DNA of 64,000 bases from Hyphomicrobiales bacterium (GCA_900469345.1 UBWZ01000002.1:797579-861578); one strand, 5' to 3'; numbered from the stretch's first letter, positions 46,635 through 55,210 are shown. Numbers and translations are program-made. The notes: generated by a model from the sequence alone, not told the origin.

Positions 46635-46919
46635 TCAGTGAACGGTCGTCGCGGCAGATTTCCTGCTCCGCATCCTGAACTGCTCGATCATCACCATGCC
46701 CTGCTGCAGCAGAAGCTCTGCTGCCATCAGCTCGCGATGCGACAGCTCTTCAGTACTGGAACGGATCATGCGGGCCAAGCTGTGGGAGTTTGACGCAAAA
46801 CTCTCGTCCCCGTTCTCACGGGCCTCCTCTGCGCTGAGGTCGAGGGTATCTGCAACCGCCGCCAAGAGCTCACGGCGTTCGCGCACGGACATTTCTCCGA
46901 TGGTTTTCGGCTCTGTCAT
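46635..46919 (-). CDS. Hypothetical 94-residue helical protein
   Basis: The sequence begins MTEPKTIGEMSVRERREL. Its helices AAVADTLDLSAEEAREN and LARMIRSSTEELSHRELMAAELLLQQGMVM suggest a soluble coiled domain. The start at 46919 has a poor site (TTGAGAAAAAA). In-frame ATG 46961 and GTG 46979 are alternatives. No family is recognised. It lies in a run of small genes between the sugar operon and the DHA2 exporter. Confidence 0.55.
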   Translation of the reverse strand: MTEPKTIGEMSVRERRELLAAVADTLDLSAEEARENGDESFASNSHSLARMIRSSTEELSHRELMAAELLLQQGMVMIEQFRMRSRKSAATTVH

Positions 46920-47108
46920 TTTTTTCTCAAATGTTGGGAGTGCGCGTGAATGACGCGGCATCTCCAGGCGGGAGTTCACGCGGCATCCACCGGTGAAAAA
47001 ATGAAAAGGCTAGTGCCGGGTTTTCCCCGGATAAGGCTGCCTGGACGCGAAAAGCGACAAAAAAGCGACGCGGCTGACCGCTGTGCCCGCTACGTCCGAT
47101 TATAACGT

Positions 47109-47339
47109 TTACCGCGATCCGCGGAAACTGCCTTCATTCATTTCGGCCGGGTCGTACGTCAGAGGGTTATCGTCCTCGGGTGCATTGGTTCCCGGCGGCA
47201 ACTTGTGAACGGTCGCATCTTCCGATCCCGTCACGACGGTCGGTTTGGCACTTGCGACACCCGAAGCTTTCGGATCGGCTTCGGACTTTGCGAACTGGCC
47301 CTTGGCGTCCTGCTCAACGACGGATTTGGAATTTGTCAT
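47109..47339 (-). CDS. Small hydrophilic protein, likely stress-induced
   Basis: A 76-residue protein rich in Ser, Lys, Asp, Pro and Glu, with no cysteine and no long hydrophobic stretch (SKSVVEQDAKGQFAKSEADP, GTNAPEDDNPLTYDPAEMNE). ATGGAGCCGAAA precedes the ATG at 47339. It looks intrinsically disordered and hydrophilin-like. An EcfG-like promoter (47367-47391) lies upstream. No family is recognised. Confidence 0.65.
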   Translation of the reverse strand: MTNSKSVVEQDAKGQFAKSEADPKASGVASAKPTVVTGSEDATVHKLPPGTNAPEDDNPLTYDPAEMNEGSFRGSR

Positions 47340-47366
47340 TTTCGGCTCCATTGGCTATCGGACACC

Positions 47367-47391
47367 AACCCGTCACGCCGGGCTTGGTTCC
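47367..47391 (-). promoter_or_regulatory. EcfG-type stress promoter (near match)
   Basis: GGAAC-N16-GGTT on the minus strand, ending 27 bases before the 76-residue hydrophilic protein gene. Confidence 0.58.
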
Positions 47392-47588
47392 AGATCCACG
47401 CCAAACCATCGCGCGCAAAAAAGGTCCGACCAGTGTCCGTGGACGGAACCTTCCGGCCGTCCAACAGTTCCGCTCCATTCGCGGAAAGCTTCGTACGATC
47501 GGGACGAGGGTCAGACCCCTTTCTCGGGATTGGCCTGATCGAATTGGACTTGGCGTTTGCGCCCCGGCTCGTGAACAGGATGGACGGT

Positions 47589-47810
47589 ATGAAAGATATC
47601 CATGATTGGCTCGCCGAAAGGGTCGGCGAGGACTGGCTTGGAATTGGATCCGGTGACCCGACGGAATTTGGCATGCTCGCGGGCGTGCTCCGTGCTGAAG
47701 CTGAAGCGGTCGGATATGGCGCCCAGCACCTCGAATCCGTTTGCAGTGGTGACATCTCGGACTATCTGATGAAGCGCATGTCGCCGAACGCCTTTACGAG
47801 CCTTCACTGA
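47589..47810 (+). CDS. Hypothetical 73-residue protein
   Basis: Starts at ATG 47589 with AGGATGGACGGT upstream; ATG 47580 is in frame but lies too close to that AGG. The sequence WLAERVGEDWLGIGSGDP then EFGMLAGVLRAEAEAVGYGA has a compact, mixed helical look (DWL, YLM motifs). The 3' end overlaps the convergent gene at 47794 by 17 bases. A degenerate EcfG-like site (GGAAC-N16-AGTT, 47445-47469) lies about 120 bases upstream. No family is recognised. Confidence 0.55.
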   Translation: MKDIHDWLAERVGEDWLGIGSGDPTEFGMLAGVLRAEAEAVGYGAQHLESVCSGDISDYLMKRMSPNAFTSLH

Positions 47811-47988
47811 CCGGATCTCGGTCTGTATCGCCGTTCTGGAACGTCCGGCGATTGCCATCGCCTTCCGGCAAATCGAAATCCTTGACCGGGCTTTCAACAA
47901 TATCGCTGACGTCGGCAGCCGGACTGGCAACGTCATTCTCGTCGCGCTTCACCTGCGGCTTGGTGGTGTCTTTGCCCTGATCGGTCAT
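47794..47988 (-). CDS. Small acidic hydrophilic protein, likely stress-induced
   Basis: A 64-residue disordered-looking protein (MTDQGKDTTKPQVKRDENDV, DFDLPEGDGNRRTFQNGDTD). TCAGGAGCGCAGAC precedes the ATG. The exact EcfG promoter at 48016-48040 lies 27 bases upstream of the start codon. It shares composition, but not clear homology, with the small proteins at 20.3 and 47.1 kb. Confidence 0.68.
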   Translation of the reverse strand: MTDQGKDTTKPQVKRDENDVASPAADVSDIVESPVKDFDLPEGDGNRRTFQNGDTDRDPVSEGS

Positions 47989-48015
47989 GTCTGCGCTCCT
48001 GAGGCCTGCAGCGTC

Positions 48016-48040
48016 AACGACTGCCGGACCCCGAAGTTCC
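48016..48040 (-). promoter_or_regulatory. EcfG-type stress promoter
   Basis: Exact GGAAC-N16-CGTT on the minus strand, ending 27 bases before the 64-residue acidic protein gene. Confidence 0.75.
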
Positions 48041-48053
48041 TGGAGCACAACAT

Positions 48054-49505
48054 TCACTCCCCGGCGGCCGCACGCCGTACCTTGCCGCGATAGCCGCTGA
48101 TCTCCTCGCCGGCATTGGATGCAAAGCGCAGGTTCCAGATCGTCGCCGTCAGGGAAATCACCGCAACCACGATGAAGGCGCTCGAGAAATCCCCAAGCGC
48201 CGGCTCGCTATTACCGCTGGCTGCCATTGAGGTATGAAGCGCTAGTGCCCCGATGCAGATCCCGAGCGACAGCATCAGCTGCTGGAACGTCGTGTAGAAG
48301 CTCGTTGCCGCGCTCATCTTGTCCTGGCTGATCTCGTCATAGGCGATTGTGTTGTAGGCGGTGAACTGGAAGGACATGAAGAACGCGCTCAGCACCAGCA
48401 CGACGAAGATCACCCATATCGGCCAGTCAGGCCGGAAGGCGGCGCAAAGGCCGTAGCCCACCGTGCCGATTATTCCGTTGGCAACGAGGCTGGTGCGAAA
48501 GCCGATCCGTCGGAACACCGCCCGCGCAAGCGGCTTCATTGCCATCGCCCCGAGCGCCGTCGAGATGACGATCTGCCCCGCGGCAGCGGCGGAAAGCCCG
48601 AATCCCACCTGGAACAGCAGCGGCAGAAGGAAGGGCTGGGCACCCTGGGTGATGCGTGTCAGCGACCCTGCGATCACCGACGTGCCGAAGCTCGGGATCT
48701 TCATCAGCAAAAAGTCCATGATCGGCGATGGATGGCTGCGGGCATGCTTCAGATAGGCAATGCCGAACAGGAGCCCGACGGCGATGAGGAAGATCGCCGC
48801 TGCCCCCTGCCCTTCGTGGCTCGAAAGTTCGAAGCCGAACAAAAGCGAGCCGAGCGACACGCCCGACAGGATAAAACCGACGGTATCGAAGGGACCGCTC
48901 GGCTTGCCCTTCACCTCGTCGATGTAGATCGACACGAAGATCATGCCGATAATGCCGATCGGAACGTTGATGTAGAAGATCCAGCGCCAGTCCAGATAGG
49001 TGACGATGAAGCCTCCAAGGGGCGGGCCGACGATCGGCCCGATCAGCGCTGGAATGAGCAGCCAGGACATGGCGCTCACCATGTCCTTGCGCGCTACGCT
49101 GCGCATCAGCACCAGCCGTCCGACGGGCATCATCATCGCGCCGCCAATGCCCTGCACGAGCCGCGCCAGCACCAGGAGTGTTAGCGTCGGCGCGATGGCG
49201 CAAAGGATAGAGCCGACGACGAAGACCAGGATGGCGGCGCGGAACACGGTTCGCGAGCCGAAGCGATCGGCCATCTTGCCACTGGCGGGAATAAAGATCG
49301 CGAGGCTGAGCAGGTAGGACGTCAATGCGATCGACATGGCCGGCGCATCGACGCCAAAATCGCGCGCCATGGTCGGCAAGGCGGTAGCCAGCACCGTCGC
49401 GTCGATGTTCTCCATCAGCATGGCGCTGGCAACAATCAGGGCAATGACTCGGAAATTGGCAACGGCTCGCCCCGCCAGGGGCGTATCACAGGTCTGATCC
49501 GACAT
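48054..49505 (-). CDS. DHA2-family MFS exporter
   Basis: A 483-residue transporter with about 14 helices. It has the N-terminal motif VLATALPTMARDFG, LSLAIFIPASGKMADRFGSR (motif A-like), LVQGIGGAMMMPVGR (motif B) and FGFELSSHEG in the middle loop. DHA2 proteins export drugs or toxic metabolites by proton antiport. The substrate is unknown. No TetR-type regulator or membrane-fusion partner is adjacent. Confidence 0.87.
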   Translation of the reverse strand: MSDQTCDTPLAGRAVANFRVIALIVASAMLMENIDATVLATALPTMARDFGVDAPAMSIALTSYLLSLAIFIPASGKMADRFGSRTVFRAAILVFVVGSILCAIAPTLTLLVLARLVQGIGGAMMMPVGRLVLMRSVARKDMVSAMSWLLIPALIGPIVGPPLGGFIVTYLDWRWIFYINVPIGIIGMIFVSIYIDEVKGKPSGPFDTVGFILSGVSLGSLLFGFELSSHEGQGAAAIFLIAVGLLFGIAYLKHARSHPSPIMDFLLMKIPSFGTSVIAGSLTRITQGAQPFLLPLLFQVGFGLSAAAAGQIVISTALGAMAMKPLARAVFRRIGFRTSLVANGIIGTVGYGLCAAFRPDWPIWVIFVVLVLSAFFMSFQFTAYNTIAYDEISQDKMSAATSFYTTFQQLMLSLGICIGALALHTSMAASGNSEPALGDFSSAFIVVAVISLTATIWNLRFASNAGEEISGYRGKVRRAAAGE

Positions 49506-49846
49506 CGTCCGGATTTACTCGCAATGCCACGGCTGCCAAATCGGGCTGACCGCGATTCTGATATGGCTTAGGGCCATCGGGGGGATGCGAAAGGTATACG
49601 CCCCAGATCGTGGCAGCGCTATGGCCATGTCGAATTTCTCATTGTTTTCTGTGGTGGTGTCCTGTCAGCCCCTGCCACAGAAGACAAATATGCATGCCTG
49701 GACGGCTCGTCGCCCCGTGCCCGCCGCGGGGCGATGCGGCAGATCTGCATCACTGCGCATCTTCGCGCCGCCTTCAGGCGGCTTGGCAAATCGCAAGATT
49801 AGCACCCCGTGCTATAGGGACAGCCCTTATGATTCGGAGAATGCCA
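49506..49846. other. Intergenic region of 341 bases
   Basis: Separates the divergent DHA2 exporter and the small protein at 49847. A six-pair hairpin (GCCGCC, TTCA, GGCGGC) lies near 49768-49784. I found no convincing open reading frame, EcfG site or RNA gene. Both promoters presumably lie here. Confidence 0.5.
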
Positions 49847-50119
49847 ATGTCGATCGAAACGCGCCGCCGCATTGCTGATGAGGTTATGGGGCGGATGCGC
49901 GGCAGGGGCTTTCCGGTCGACGAGGATGGCGACTTCACGCAGCTGATCGGCCGCTGGGTGGACGGCGAAATCCCCATGTCGGAGTGCCACCGGCACTATC
50001 TGGCGCGCCTGCGCGAACGTCGGCAGCAGAGCCTTGCGACGGAAACCGCGATCCCGATGCCGGTGTATCTCGCCCCGGACATGGACGTCCGCGCCGACCT
50101 CCAGAACGGCTTCACATAG
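49847..50119 (+). CDS. Hypothetical protein with VbhA-like helical pattern
   Basis: A 90-residue protein; GGAG lies seven bases before the ATG at 49847. The N-terminal 60 residues (RRRIADEVMGRMRGRGFPV, then LIGRWVDGEIPMSECHRHYL) resemble the small antitoxin VbhA, whose inhibition motif sits in a short N-terminal helix. No Fic-domain toxin lies beside it. The similarity is faint and could be chance. Confidence 0.5.
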   Translation: MSIETRRRIADEVMGRMRGRGFPVDEDGDFTQLIGRWVDGEIPMSECHRHYLARLRERRQQSLATETAIPMPVYLAPDMDVRADLQNGFT

Positions 50120-50134
50120 CCGGTTGCGACCGCC

Positions 50135-50998
50135 TCAGAGCTGTGGCGCTACGCCCGCCAGGCCCGCGACGCTCATCTCGCAGGTGAACACCTGGCCCGA
50201 AAGCGGATGCTTTTCCCGCGCCTCCGGCTCCATCCCGTCATAGGCCGTGGTGATGTAGAGGGTGCGCAGATCCTCGCCGCCAAAGCAGCAGCTCGTCACA
50301 TTGGGAACGGGCAGCGTGATCTTCTCGACCAGCGCGCCGCGCGGCGAATAGACGGCGACCCCCGAACCACCGTAGAGAGCGGCGAGTACCCGCCCCTTCG
50401 AATCCGAGCACAGCCCATCCGGACTGCCGTCCTCGACCCGTGCAAAAGCGCGCTTGTTGGCGAGTGCCCCGGTTTCGAGATTGTAGTCGTACTGCCAGAT
50501 GATGTTGCGGCTGGTGTCTGCATGGTACATGACCTGCCCGTCTGGGCTCCAGGCCTTGCCGTTGGCATTGACGTAGCCGCCCTCGACTTCCCGCAGCTCC
50601 CCGCCGTTCATGCGGTAGAGCGCGCCGGTTTCCGAAGGCTCCTTTGCCGTGCAGATCGTGCCCACCCAGAGCCGGCCGCGCGGATCGCACTTGCCGTCAT
50701 TGAGGCGATGCCCAGCCGGCAAATCGAGCCGCGCCACCGGGACGACGCCCTCGTTCGGCGTGGTCCTGTAGACGCCGGCCTTGAGTCCGAGCAGCATTTG
50801 CTCTTCCGGCAGCGGAAATACGAAGCTCACCGGGCCGGAGGTCGGCAGCGTCCGGTGCGCGCCTGAGGCATCGACGATGTGCACGCTGTTGCCCTGGATA
50901 TCGACCCAATAGATCGTACCGGTCCTGTGGTCGCAGAATATCCCCTCGCCGAGTTGGCACGGCGGCAGGGACGGGTTCAGCGGCTGGGCTGTTGTCAT
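50135..50998 (-). CDS. SMP-30/gluconolactonase/LRE-family protein
   Basis: A 287-residue six-bladed beta-propeller. Metal ligands include Glu in QLGEGIFCDH, Asn in HRLNDGKCDPRGRLW and Asp in MYHADTS. GTIYWVDIQG, DPRGRLWVGT and SPDGQVMYHADTS are the family landmarks. It is a second, diverged lactonase some 4 kb from the one in the sugar operon. Its start sits against the stop of the GH15 remnant. Substrate unknown. Confidence 0.88.
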   Translation of the reverse strand: MTTAQPLNPSLPPCQLGEGIFCDHRTGTIYWVDIQGNSVHIVDASGAHRTLPTSGPVSFVFPLPEEQMLLGLKAGVYRTTPNEGVVPVARLDLPAGHRLNDGKCDPRGRLWVGTICTAKEPSETGALYRMNGGELREVEGGYVNANGKAWSPDGQVMYHADTSRNIIWQYDYNLETGALANKRAFARVEDGSPDGLCSDSKGRVLAALYGGSGVAVYSPRGALVEKITLPVPNVTSCCFGGEDLRTLYITTAYDGMEPEAREKHPLSGQVFTCEMSVAGLAGVAPQL

Positions 50999-51360
50999 AA
51001 GTCAGTCCCTCGAATTCTATCAATTTCCTGAAGCGAGAAAATCGCGTGCAGCAGCGCGAGGTGGCTTAGCCCCTGAGGCATGTTGCCGAGCCCCGCGCCA
51101 ATCGCCGGATCTGTGATCTCCGTCAGCAGCCCGAAATCATTGCCGAGTTTTTCCAAAGGCTGCTCAAGAAGCACCGTAGCCTTATCTGGTTCGCCCAGAA
51201 AGGCATAGGCCCCTAAAGCCAGCAGGAGCACGCCATGAACGCACCCTCCTCCTGCCGCGCTCTGGTCTGGCGGTAGACGAGCGGGCCGACCGAAAGCGTC
51301 CGGTCGATCGCGTCACGGATGCGGCGCAGGCGATCCTCGTCTTTGAAGCCGAACCTGGTC
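50995..51360 (-). pseudogene. Remnant of a GH15 glucoamylase/trehalase-like gene, truncated and frameshifted
   Basis: Only the C-terminal third of a family 15 glycosidase is left. One frame reads DEDRLRRIRDAIDRTL and then EEGAFMACSCWL (the EGAF-x-CSFWL motif of GH15) and hits a stop at 51213. The other frame continues as GAYAFLGEPDKATVLLEQPL with LGNDFGLLTEI and LGNMPQGLSHLALLHA, the conserved GH15 tail. A single frameshift near 51213-51231 therefore splits it, and everything upstream of about 51360 is gone. The remnant ends directly against the SMP-30 gene. Confidence 0.78.
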
Positions 51361-51491
51361 GTGCGGCCGGCGCCCCGGGACTTCCGCCGAAAACCGTGCG
51401 ACGGAGAACGGCCAGCCCTCGCTTTGGTGGACAGTCGGCCTATCTCCATCCCTACGCCGAAGAACGGCCTGTCGAACGAGGGAGTGTCAGG

Positions 51492-51704
51492 ATGAACGTC
51501 GACCAGTACATCGAAATATACCACCGGACGGGCGTGGACGGGCTGAACGACGCCGTCGCAACGCTTGAGGGCGGGCATCGGGCTGACGTGCTGAAGTCGC
51601 TTCAGGCAAAGGGCTTCGAGATCCTGCAGCACGGCGGACGAGAAGGCGGTCCCGCAGGCATGGTGCTTCGCGGACCGGACGAAAAATTCGGCCTCACCAG
51701 GTAA
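51492..51704 (+). CDS. Hypothetical 70-residue protein
   Basis: The ATG follows GGGAGTGTCAGG (GGAG at eight bases). It reads MNVDQYIEIYHRTGVDGLND then AVATLEGGHRADVLKSLQAK and HGGREGGPAGMVLRGPDE. The product is soluble with no cysteines. It points away from the GH15 remnant. I do not recognise a family. Confidence 0.6.
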   Translation: MNVDQYIEIYHRTGVDGLNDAVATLEGGHRADVLKSLQAKGFEILQHGGREGGPAGMVLRGPDEKFGLTR

Positions 51705-51802
51705 CGCCAAACCACCCTTCCCGACGCTCCTCCCGGTCTTTGGCGTCGCCTCGAGTCAAAGGCCCATGCTATGGGAGAGGCCCGATTCTCATCTGGCCGC
51801 TT

Positions 51803-52453
51803 ATGGAAACCCTGCTCTACCTTCCCGTCAAAGCCTTCCTCGAAAAGGCCGGCTATACCGTCAAGGGCGAGATCGGCGGCTGCGATGTCGTCGGCTTGAA
51901 CGAAGGCGATCCGCCGCTGGTGGTGATCTGCGAGCTCAAGCTCACCTTCAACCTCGAGCTCATCCTTCAGGCTGTGGACCGTGCCGCAAGTTCCGATGAG
52001 GTCTGGATTGCAGCCCGCATTTCGGCCCGCGGCAAGGGCCGTGAGAGCGACAAGCGCTACCGCGACCTCTGCCGGCGGCTTGGCATCGGCATGCTCGGCG
52101 TGTCGGATCAGGGCGATGTGCAGGTCCTCGTCAGCTCGGCCTCGCCACTGCCGCGCAGCAACCCCAAGCGGCGAACCCGGCTTGTCAAGGAACACGTGAA
52201 GCGGCGCGGCGACCCGGCGCTCGGCGGCTCCACCAAGGTGCCGATCATGACGGCCTACCGGCAGCAGGCAATCGCCTGCGCCAGGGCATTGGCTGACGGG
52301 CCGCTGCGCCCCCGCGATCTGAAACAGGCGTCGCCGATGGCCGGGCGCATCATGCTCGACAACCATTACGGCTGGTTCGAACGGATCTCCAAGGGCCTCT
52401 ATGGGTTAAGTCCCACCGGCCGCGAGGCGGTCGCCCGCTCAGTGGACGCCTGA
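51803..52453 (+). CDS. DUF2161 family, putative PD-(D/E)XK-type nuclease/phosphodiesterase
   Basis: A 216-residue protein of the DUF2161 family. METLLYLPVKAFLEKAGYTVK opens it. The likely PD-(D/E)XK core follows: GEIGGCDVVG (Asp) and VICELKLTFN (E-x-K). A small winged-helix-like C-terminus (RPRDLKQASPMAGRIMLDNHYGWF) is typical. The start at 51803 lacks a clear ribosome binding site, but 21 upstream in-frame residues look noncoding. Function is unproven. Confidence 0.8.
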   Translation: METLLYLPVKAFLEKAGYTVKGEIGGCDVVGLNEGDPPLVVICELKLTFNLELILQAVDRAASSDEVWIAARISARGKGRESDKRYRDLCRRLGIGMLGVSDQGDVQVLVSSASPLPRSNPKRRTRLVKEHVKRRGDPALGGSTKVPIMTAYRQQAIACARALADGPLRPRDLKQASPMAGRIMLDNHYGWFERISKGLYGLSPTGREAVARSVDA

Positions 52454-52568
52454 GCCGAGCCGCGGTGGCGGTGGGCTGCAATGCCTGTGCGAAATCGGGA
52501 CGGGTTAACCGGTCATTAACCCGAACGCATCATCGTCGGAAGGTTAGTCGCGTCTGTTGGAGTTTGTC

Positions 52569-52694
52569 ATGCGTATCCGAGGCGGTATCGTTCTCTTGGT
52601 TATTCCCATCATGGCCATTCTCTTGTTCGGCGCATCGCTTGCCTGGGATCGCCTGGAAGTGATTGATCCGGTCCTCACCGGCTCGATCCACTGA
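52569..52694 (+). CDS. 41-residue single-pass membrane microprotein
   Basis: A 41-codon gene: two Arg residues, then the helix GIVLLVIPIMAILLFGASLA and a C-terminal tail WDRLEVIDPVLTGSIH. GGAG lies about seven bases before the ATG. The tail would face the periplasm if the basic N-terminus stays inside. No family is recognised. The stop is 93 bases before the next small membrane protein gene. Confidence 0.6.
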   Translation: MRIRGGIVLLVIPIMAILLFGASLAWDRLEVIDPVLTGSIH

Positions 52695-52733
52695 CGACCA
52701 GCGCACCGAATCGCCGAAGAAAAGGCCAGAGGT

Positions 52734-52758
52734 GGAACAGGCCGCCACCGCTTTCGTT
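52734..52758 (+). promoter_or_regulatory. EcfG-type stress promoter
   Basis: Exact GGAAC-N16-CGTT, 29 bases before the start of the 63-residue membrane protein at 52788. Confidence 0.75.
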
Positions 52759-52787
52759 AGGGTTGTGAACCGACGAAGGAACGGGCC

Positions 52788-52979
52788 ATGATGAATTATC
52801 TGCCGATGATCGCGCTCGCGGTCGTGCTTGTAGGGGGGATCGGGTTGACCGGCTGGTGGATCGTCCATGGCTGGAAGAGCAGCCGCCCGACGACCGAGCA
52901 GCTGCCGCCCGAAGTCCCGACGCGCCGCTGGCTGCGTCGCGAGGCGAAGAACGCTGCGGCTGCCGCCCGTCGCTCCTAG
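52788..52979 (+). CDS. 63-residue membrane protein, likely stress-induced
   Basis: An N-terminal helix (YLPMIALAVVLVGGIGLTGW) is followed by a basic cytoplasmic or periplasmic tail, WLRREAKNAAAAARRS, rich in Arg and Ala. GAAGGAACGGGCC is the ribosome binding site before two adjacent Met codons. The exact EcfG promoter lies upstream. No family is recognised. Confidence 0.68.
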   Translation: MMNYLPMIALAVVLVGGIGLTGWWIVHGWKSSRPTTEQLPPEVPTRRWLRREAKNAAAAARRS

Positions 52980-53003
52980 TCACACGCGCCGACCGCCGCG
53001 TGT

Positions 53004-54555
53004 CTAACGCCGCCCGCCTCCTGATGCTGTGCGCCGCGCAGGCGCGTCGATAACGTGGGCGGAACCCGAACCATCGCTGGTCCGGAACCGCGCAACCATA
53101 ATCGACAGCTCGTCTGCCCGCTCGGCCAGCTGATGACTTGCCGCATTCTGCTCCTCGATGCTTGCCGCATTCTGCTGGGTTCCCTGATCGAGCTGGGTCA
53201 CCGCCTGGTTGATCTCCTTGATCCCGACAGTCTGCTCGCGGCTCGCCTCGACGATCGCAACGACGTTCCGGTCGATCTCCTGCACACGCGTGACAATCGC
53301 CTGCAGCGCCTTGCCGGTCCGATCCACGAGCTCGACCCCGGCCTTCACCTGGACCGCCGATGTGCTGATCAGCTCCTTGATTTCCTTTGCCGCCCGTGCC
53401 GAGCGCTGGGCGAGCTCCCGCACCTCTTGTGCGACGGACGACCTTGCCGGATTCCTCCGCAGAGGTCCGCGTTTCGCGCACCAGAGACCCCGCCTCCGCC
53501 GCACGCTTGCTGGAATCGTTGACGGTCTGCGTGATCTGTTCGAGCGCCGCGGCCGTCTGCTCCAAAGCGGCAGCCTGCTGCTCGGTCCGCTTGGCAATCG
53601 AGCCGGCGCTGTCGAGCATTTCGCTCGCCGTTGTCGCAATATCGCGCGAGGCCTGTGCAATGTCTCCAACCACCCGGTCGAGGTTGGCCACGGCCGTATT
53701 GTAGTCGGTCCGGGTTGTCTCCATGGAGGCATCCAGCGGCTGCACCACCTGCGCGGTCAGATCCCCTTCGGAAAGCCGGCCGATCATCGCGCTGAGCGTG
53801 CCGATCGACTTCATCCGCTCCGTGACATCGGTCGCGAACTTGACGATCCGGTAGACCGTCCCGCGAGAACTGAAGACGGGATTGTACGTCGCCTGGATCC
53901 AGACCTCGCGCCCGTTCTTGCCGATCCTCTTGTACGTATTCGAAGAAAATTCGCCCGACCGGAGGCGCTCCCAGAATTTCGGGTAGCTTTCAGACCGGAT
54001 GTAGTCCGGCTCGCAGAACAGAGCATGCTTCTTGCCGATGATTTCGCTGCGCTCGTAGCCCATGGTCTTGCAGAAGGCGAGGTTCGCCTCCACGACGGTA
54101 GCATCGGGTTCGAACTCGATCACCGCGACGGAACGGTCGAGCGCGTTGAGGATGTTCTGGTTATGAAGCGCGGCGACCTTGGTGGCGGTGATGTCCGCCG
54201 CAATTTTCACGACACCGGTCACGCTGCCACCCTCGAAGATCGGGTCGTAGGAGGCTTCGATCCAGACGTCCTGGCCGGTCTTGGAAACGCGCCTGAACTG
54301 CCCGCGCTGTGGCTTTCCGGCGGCCAGATCCCGCCAGAACTGGATGTACTCGGGCGCCTCGGTCACGCCGCGTTCGAGAAACATTCGATGGTGCTTGCCG
54401 ACGATCTCGTCAAGGGAATAGCCGAGTGCCTGGCAGAAATTGGCGTTAGCGCCCGCGACGATACCATCGGTCGAAAACCAGATGATCGCGTGAGAGTGGG
54501 AAATTGCGGTGTACTGCTGAACAATGCGATGGTTCATAAACGGGAGTTTGAGCAT
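53004..54555 (-). pseudogene. Broken PAS-PAS methyl-accepting chemotaxis protein (hairpin tip deleted, frameshifted)
   Basis: The N-terminal reading frame gives two PAS domains (IIWFSTDGIVAGANANFCQA and FEPDATVVEANLAFCKTMGY) and most of the first half of the MCP signalling helix (EQQAAALEQTAAALEQITQT, then TSAEESGKVVR). At 53432-53440 the frame is lost. The other frame resumes at VAQEVRELAQRSARAAKEIK and runs to the end of the domain (QNAASIEEQNAASHQLAE, then FRTSDGSGS). About 50 residues of the conserved hairpin tip, which binds CheA and CheW, are missing between those points. The first ATG at 54555 has AGAGGA six bases upstream. The gene cannot signal normally. Confidence 0.82.
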
Positions 54556-54841
54556 GGCCATTCCTCTTCGTTGCCTTATGCTCTCCCTCCGACATTACCG
54601 ATTGGTGATATGCGGCCCGCAACAATTTGCTGATGTGAAGTGCTAGTATGGCTCGATTAGCCAAGCTTTTGCAGCGCGGGTCCGGGTTCGAGGGCGGCCA
54701 AAAACCGCCTGGCCACAGGCCGCAGCCTACCGGACGATCACCGGCTGCTCTTGACCTCCGCGAATTTCTCGCCAAGTCTTGCCCTGATTCATTTGCCGTT
54801 CATGGGCGAATGATACAAGAGAACAAAAGGGAGGACGTTCT

Positions 54842-55198
54842 ATGCGAAAGTTGTTCGTCGCAATACTCTTGACTGGAGCGGCGCTTACTTCGGCAGCGTC
54901 AACCGCTTCGGCGCAGAGGTATCTTGACGACTATGAGGGTCGCGAAATCAACAGCGTCAAGGACTCGTTGCGTCGCCAGGGTTTTTCCGATGCTGGTCAC
55001 GTCACCAAGCGTAGGGGAACCTTCGCCGTGATGTTCGATGGTCGGACCTGTATCCAGCTTCATGGCAGCCGCGGTGTGATTGACGAGATCGACGTCACCG
55101 ATCCGCGCGACTGTGGTGTTCGGCCAAGGCCCTCGGGCCCAAGGCCATGGGGCCCGCCGCCCCCGCCGCCGTGGGGACCGCCACCGCCGCGTTACTGA
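54842..55198 (+). CDS. Secreted protein with Pro-rich C-terminal tail
   Basis: A 118-residue protein with a signal peptide (KLFVAILLTGAALTSAASTASA). The core YLDDYEGREINSVKDSLRRQ and GTFAVMFDGRTCIQLHG has two Cys and could carry one disulfide. The tail is Gly/Pro-rich (GPPPPPPWGPPPP). GGGAGGACGTTCT is a strong site. The core weakly suggests a PepSY-like fold, but I would not assert it. A clear terminator follows. Confidence 0.75.
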   Translation: MRKLFVAILLTGAALTSAASTASAQRYLDDYEGREINSVKDSLRRQGFSDAGHVTKRRGTFAVMFDGRTCIQLHGSRGVIDEIDVTDPRDCGVRPRPSGPRPWGPPPPPPWGPPPPRY

Positions 55199-55210
55199 GG
55201 CCAAGTTTTC

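Noticed and set aside
47445..47469. GGAAC-N16-AGTT upstream of the 73-residue protein
   Set aside because: Weak -10 and about 120 bases from the start codon; not listed as a feature.
52675..53003. Continuation of the chemoreceptor reading frame past the frameshift
   Set aside because: It is low complexity (Arg, Gly, Ser) and overlaps two small genes on the other strand; the MCP sequence continues in another frame up to 53004.
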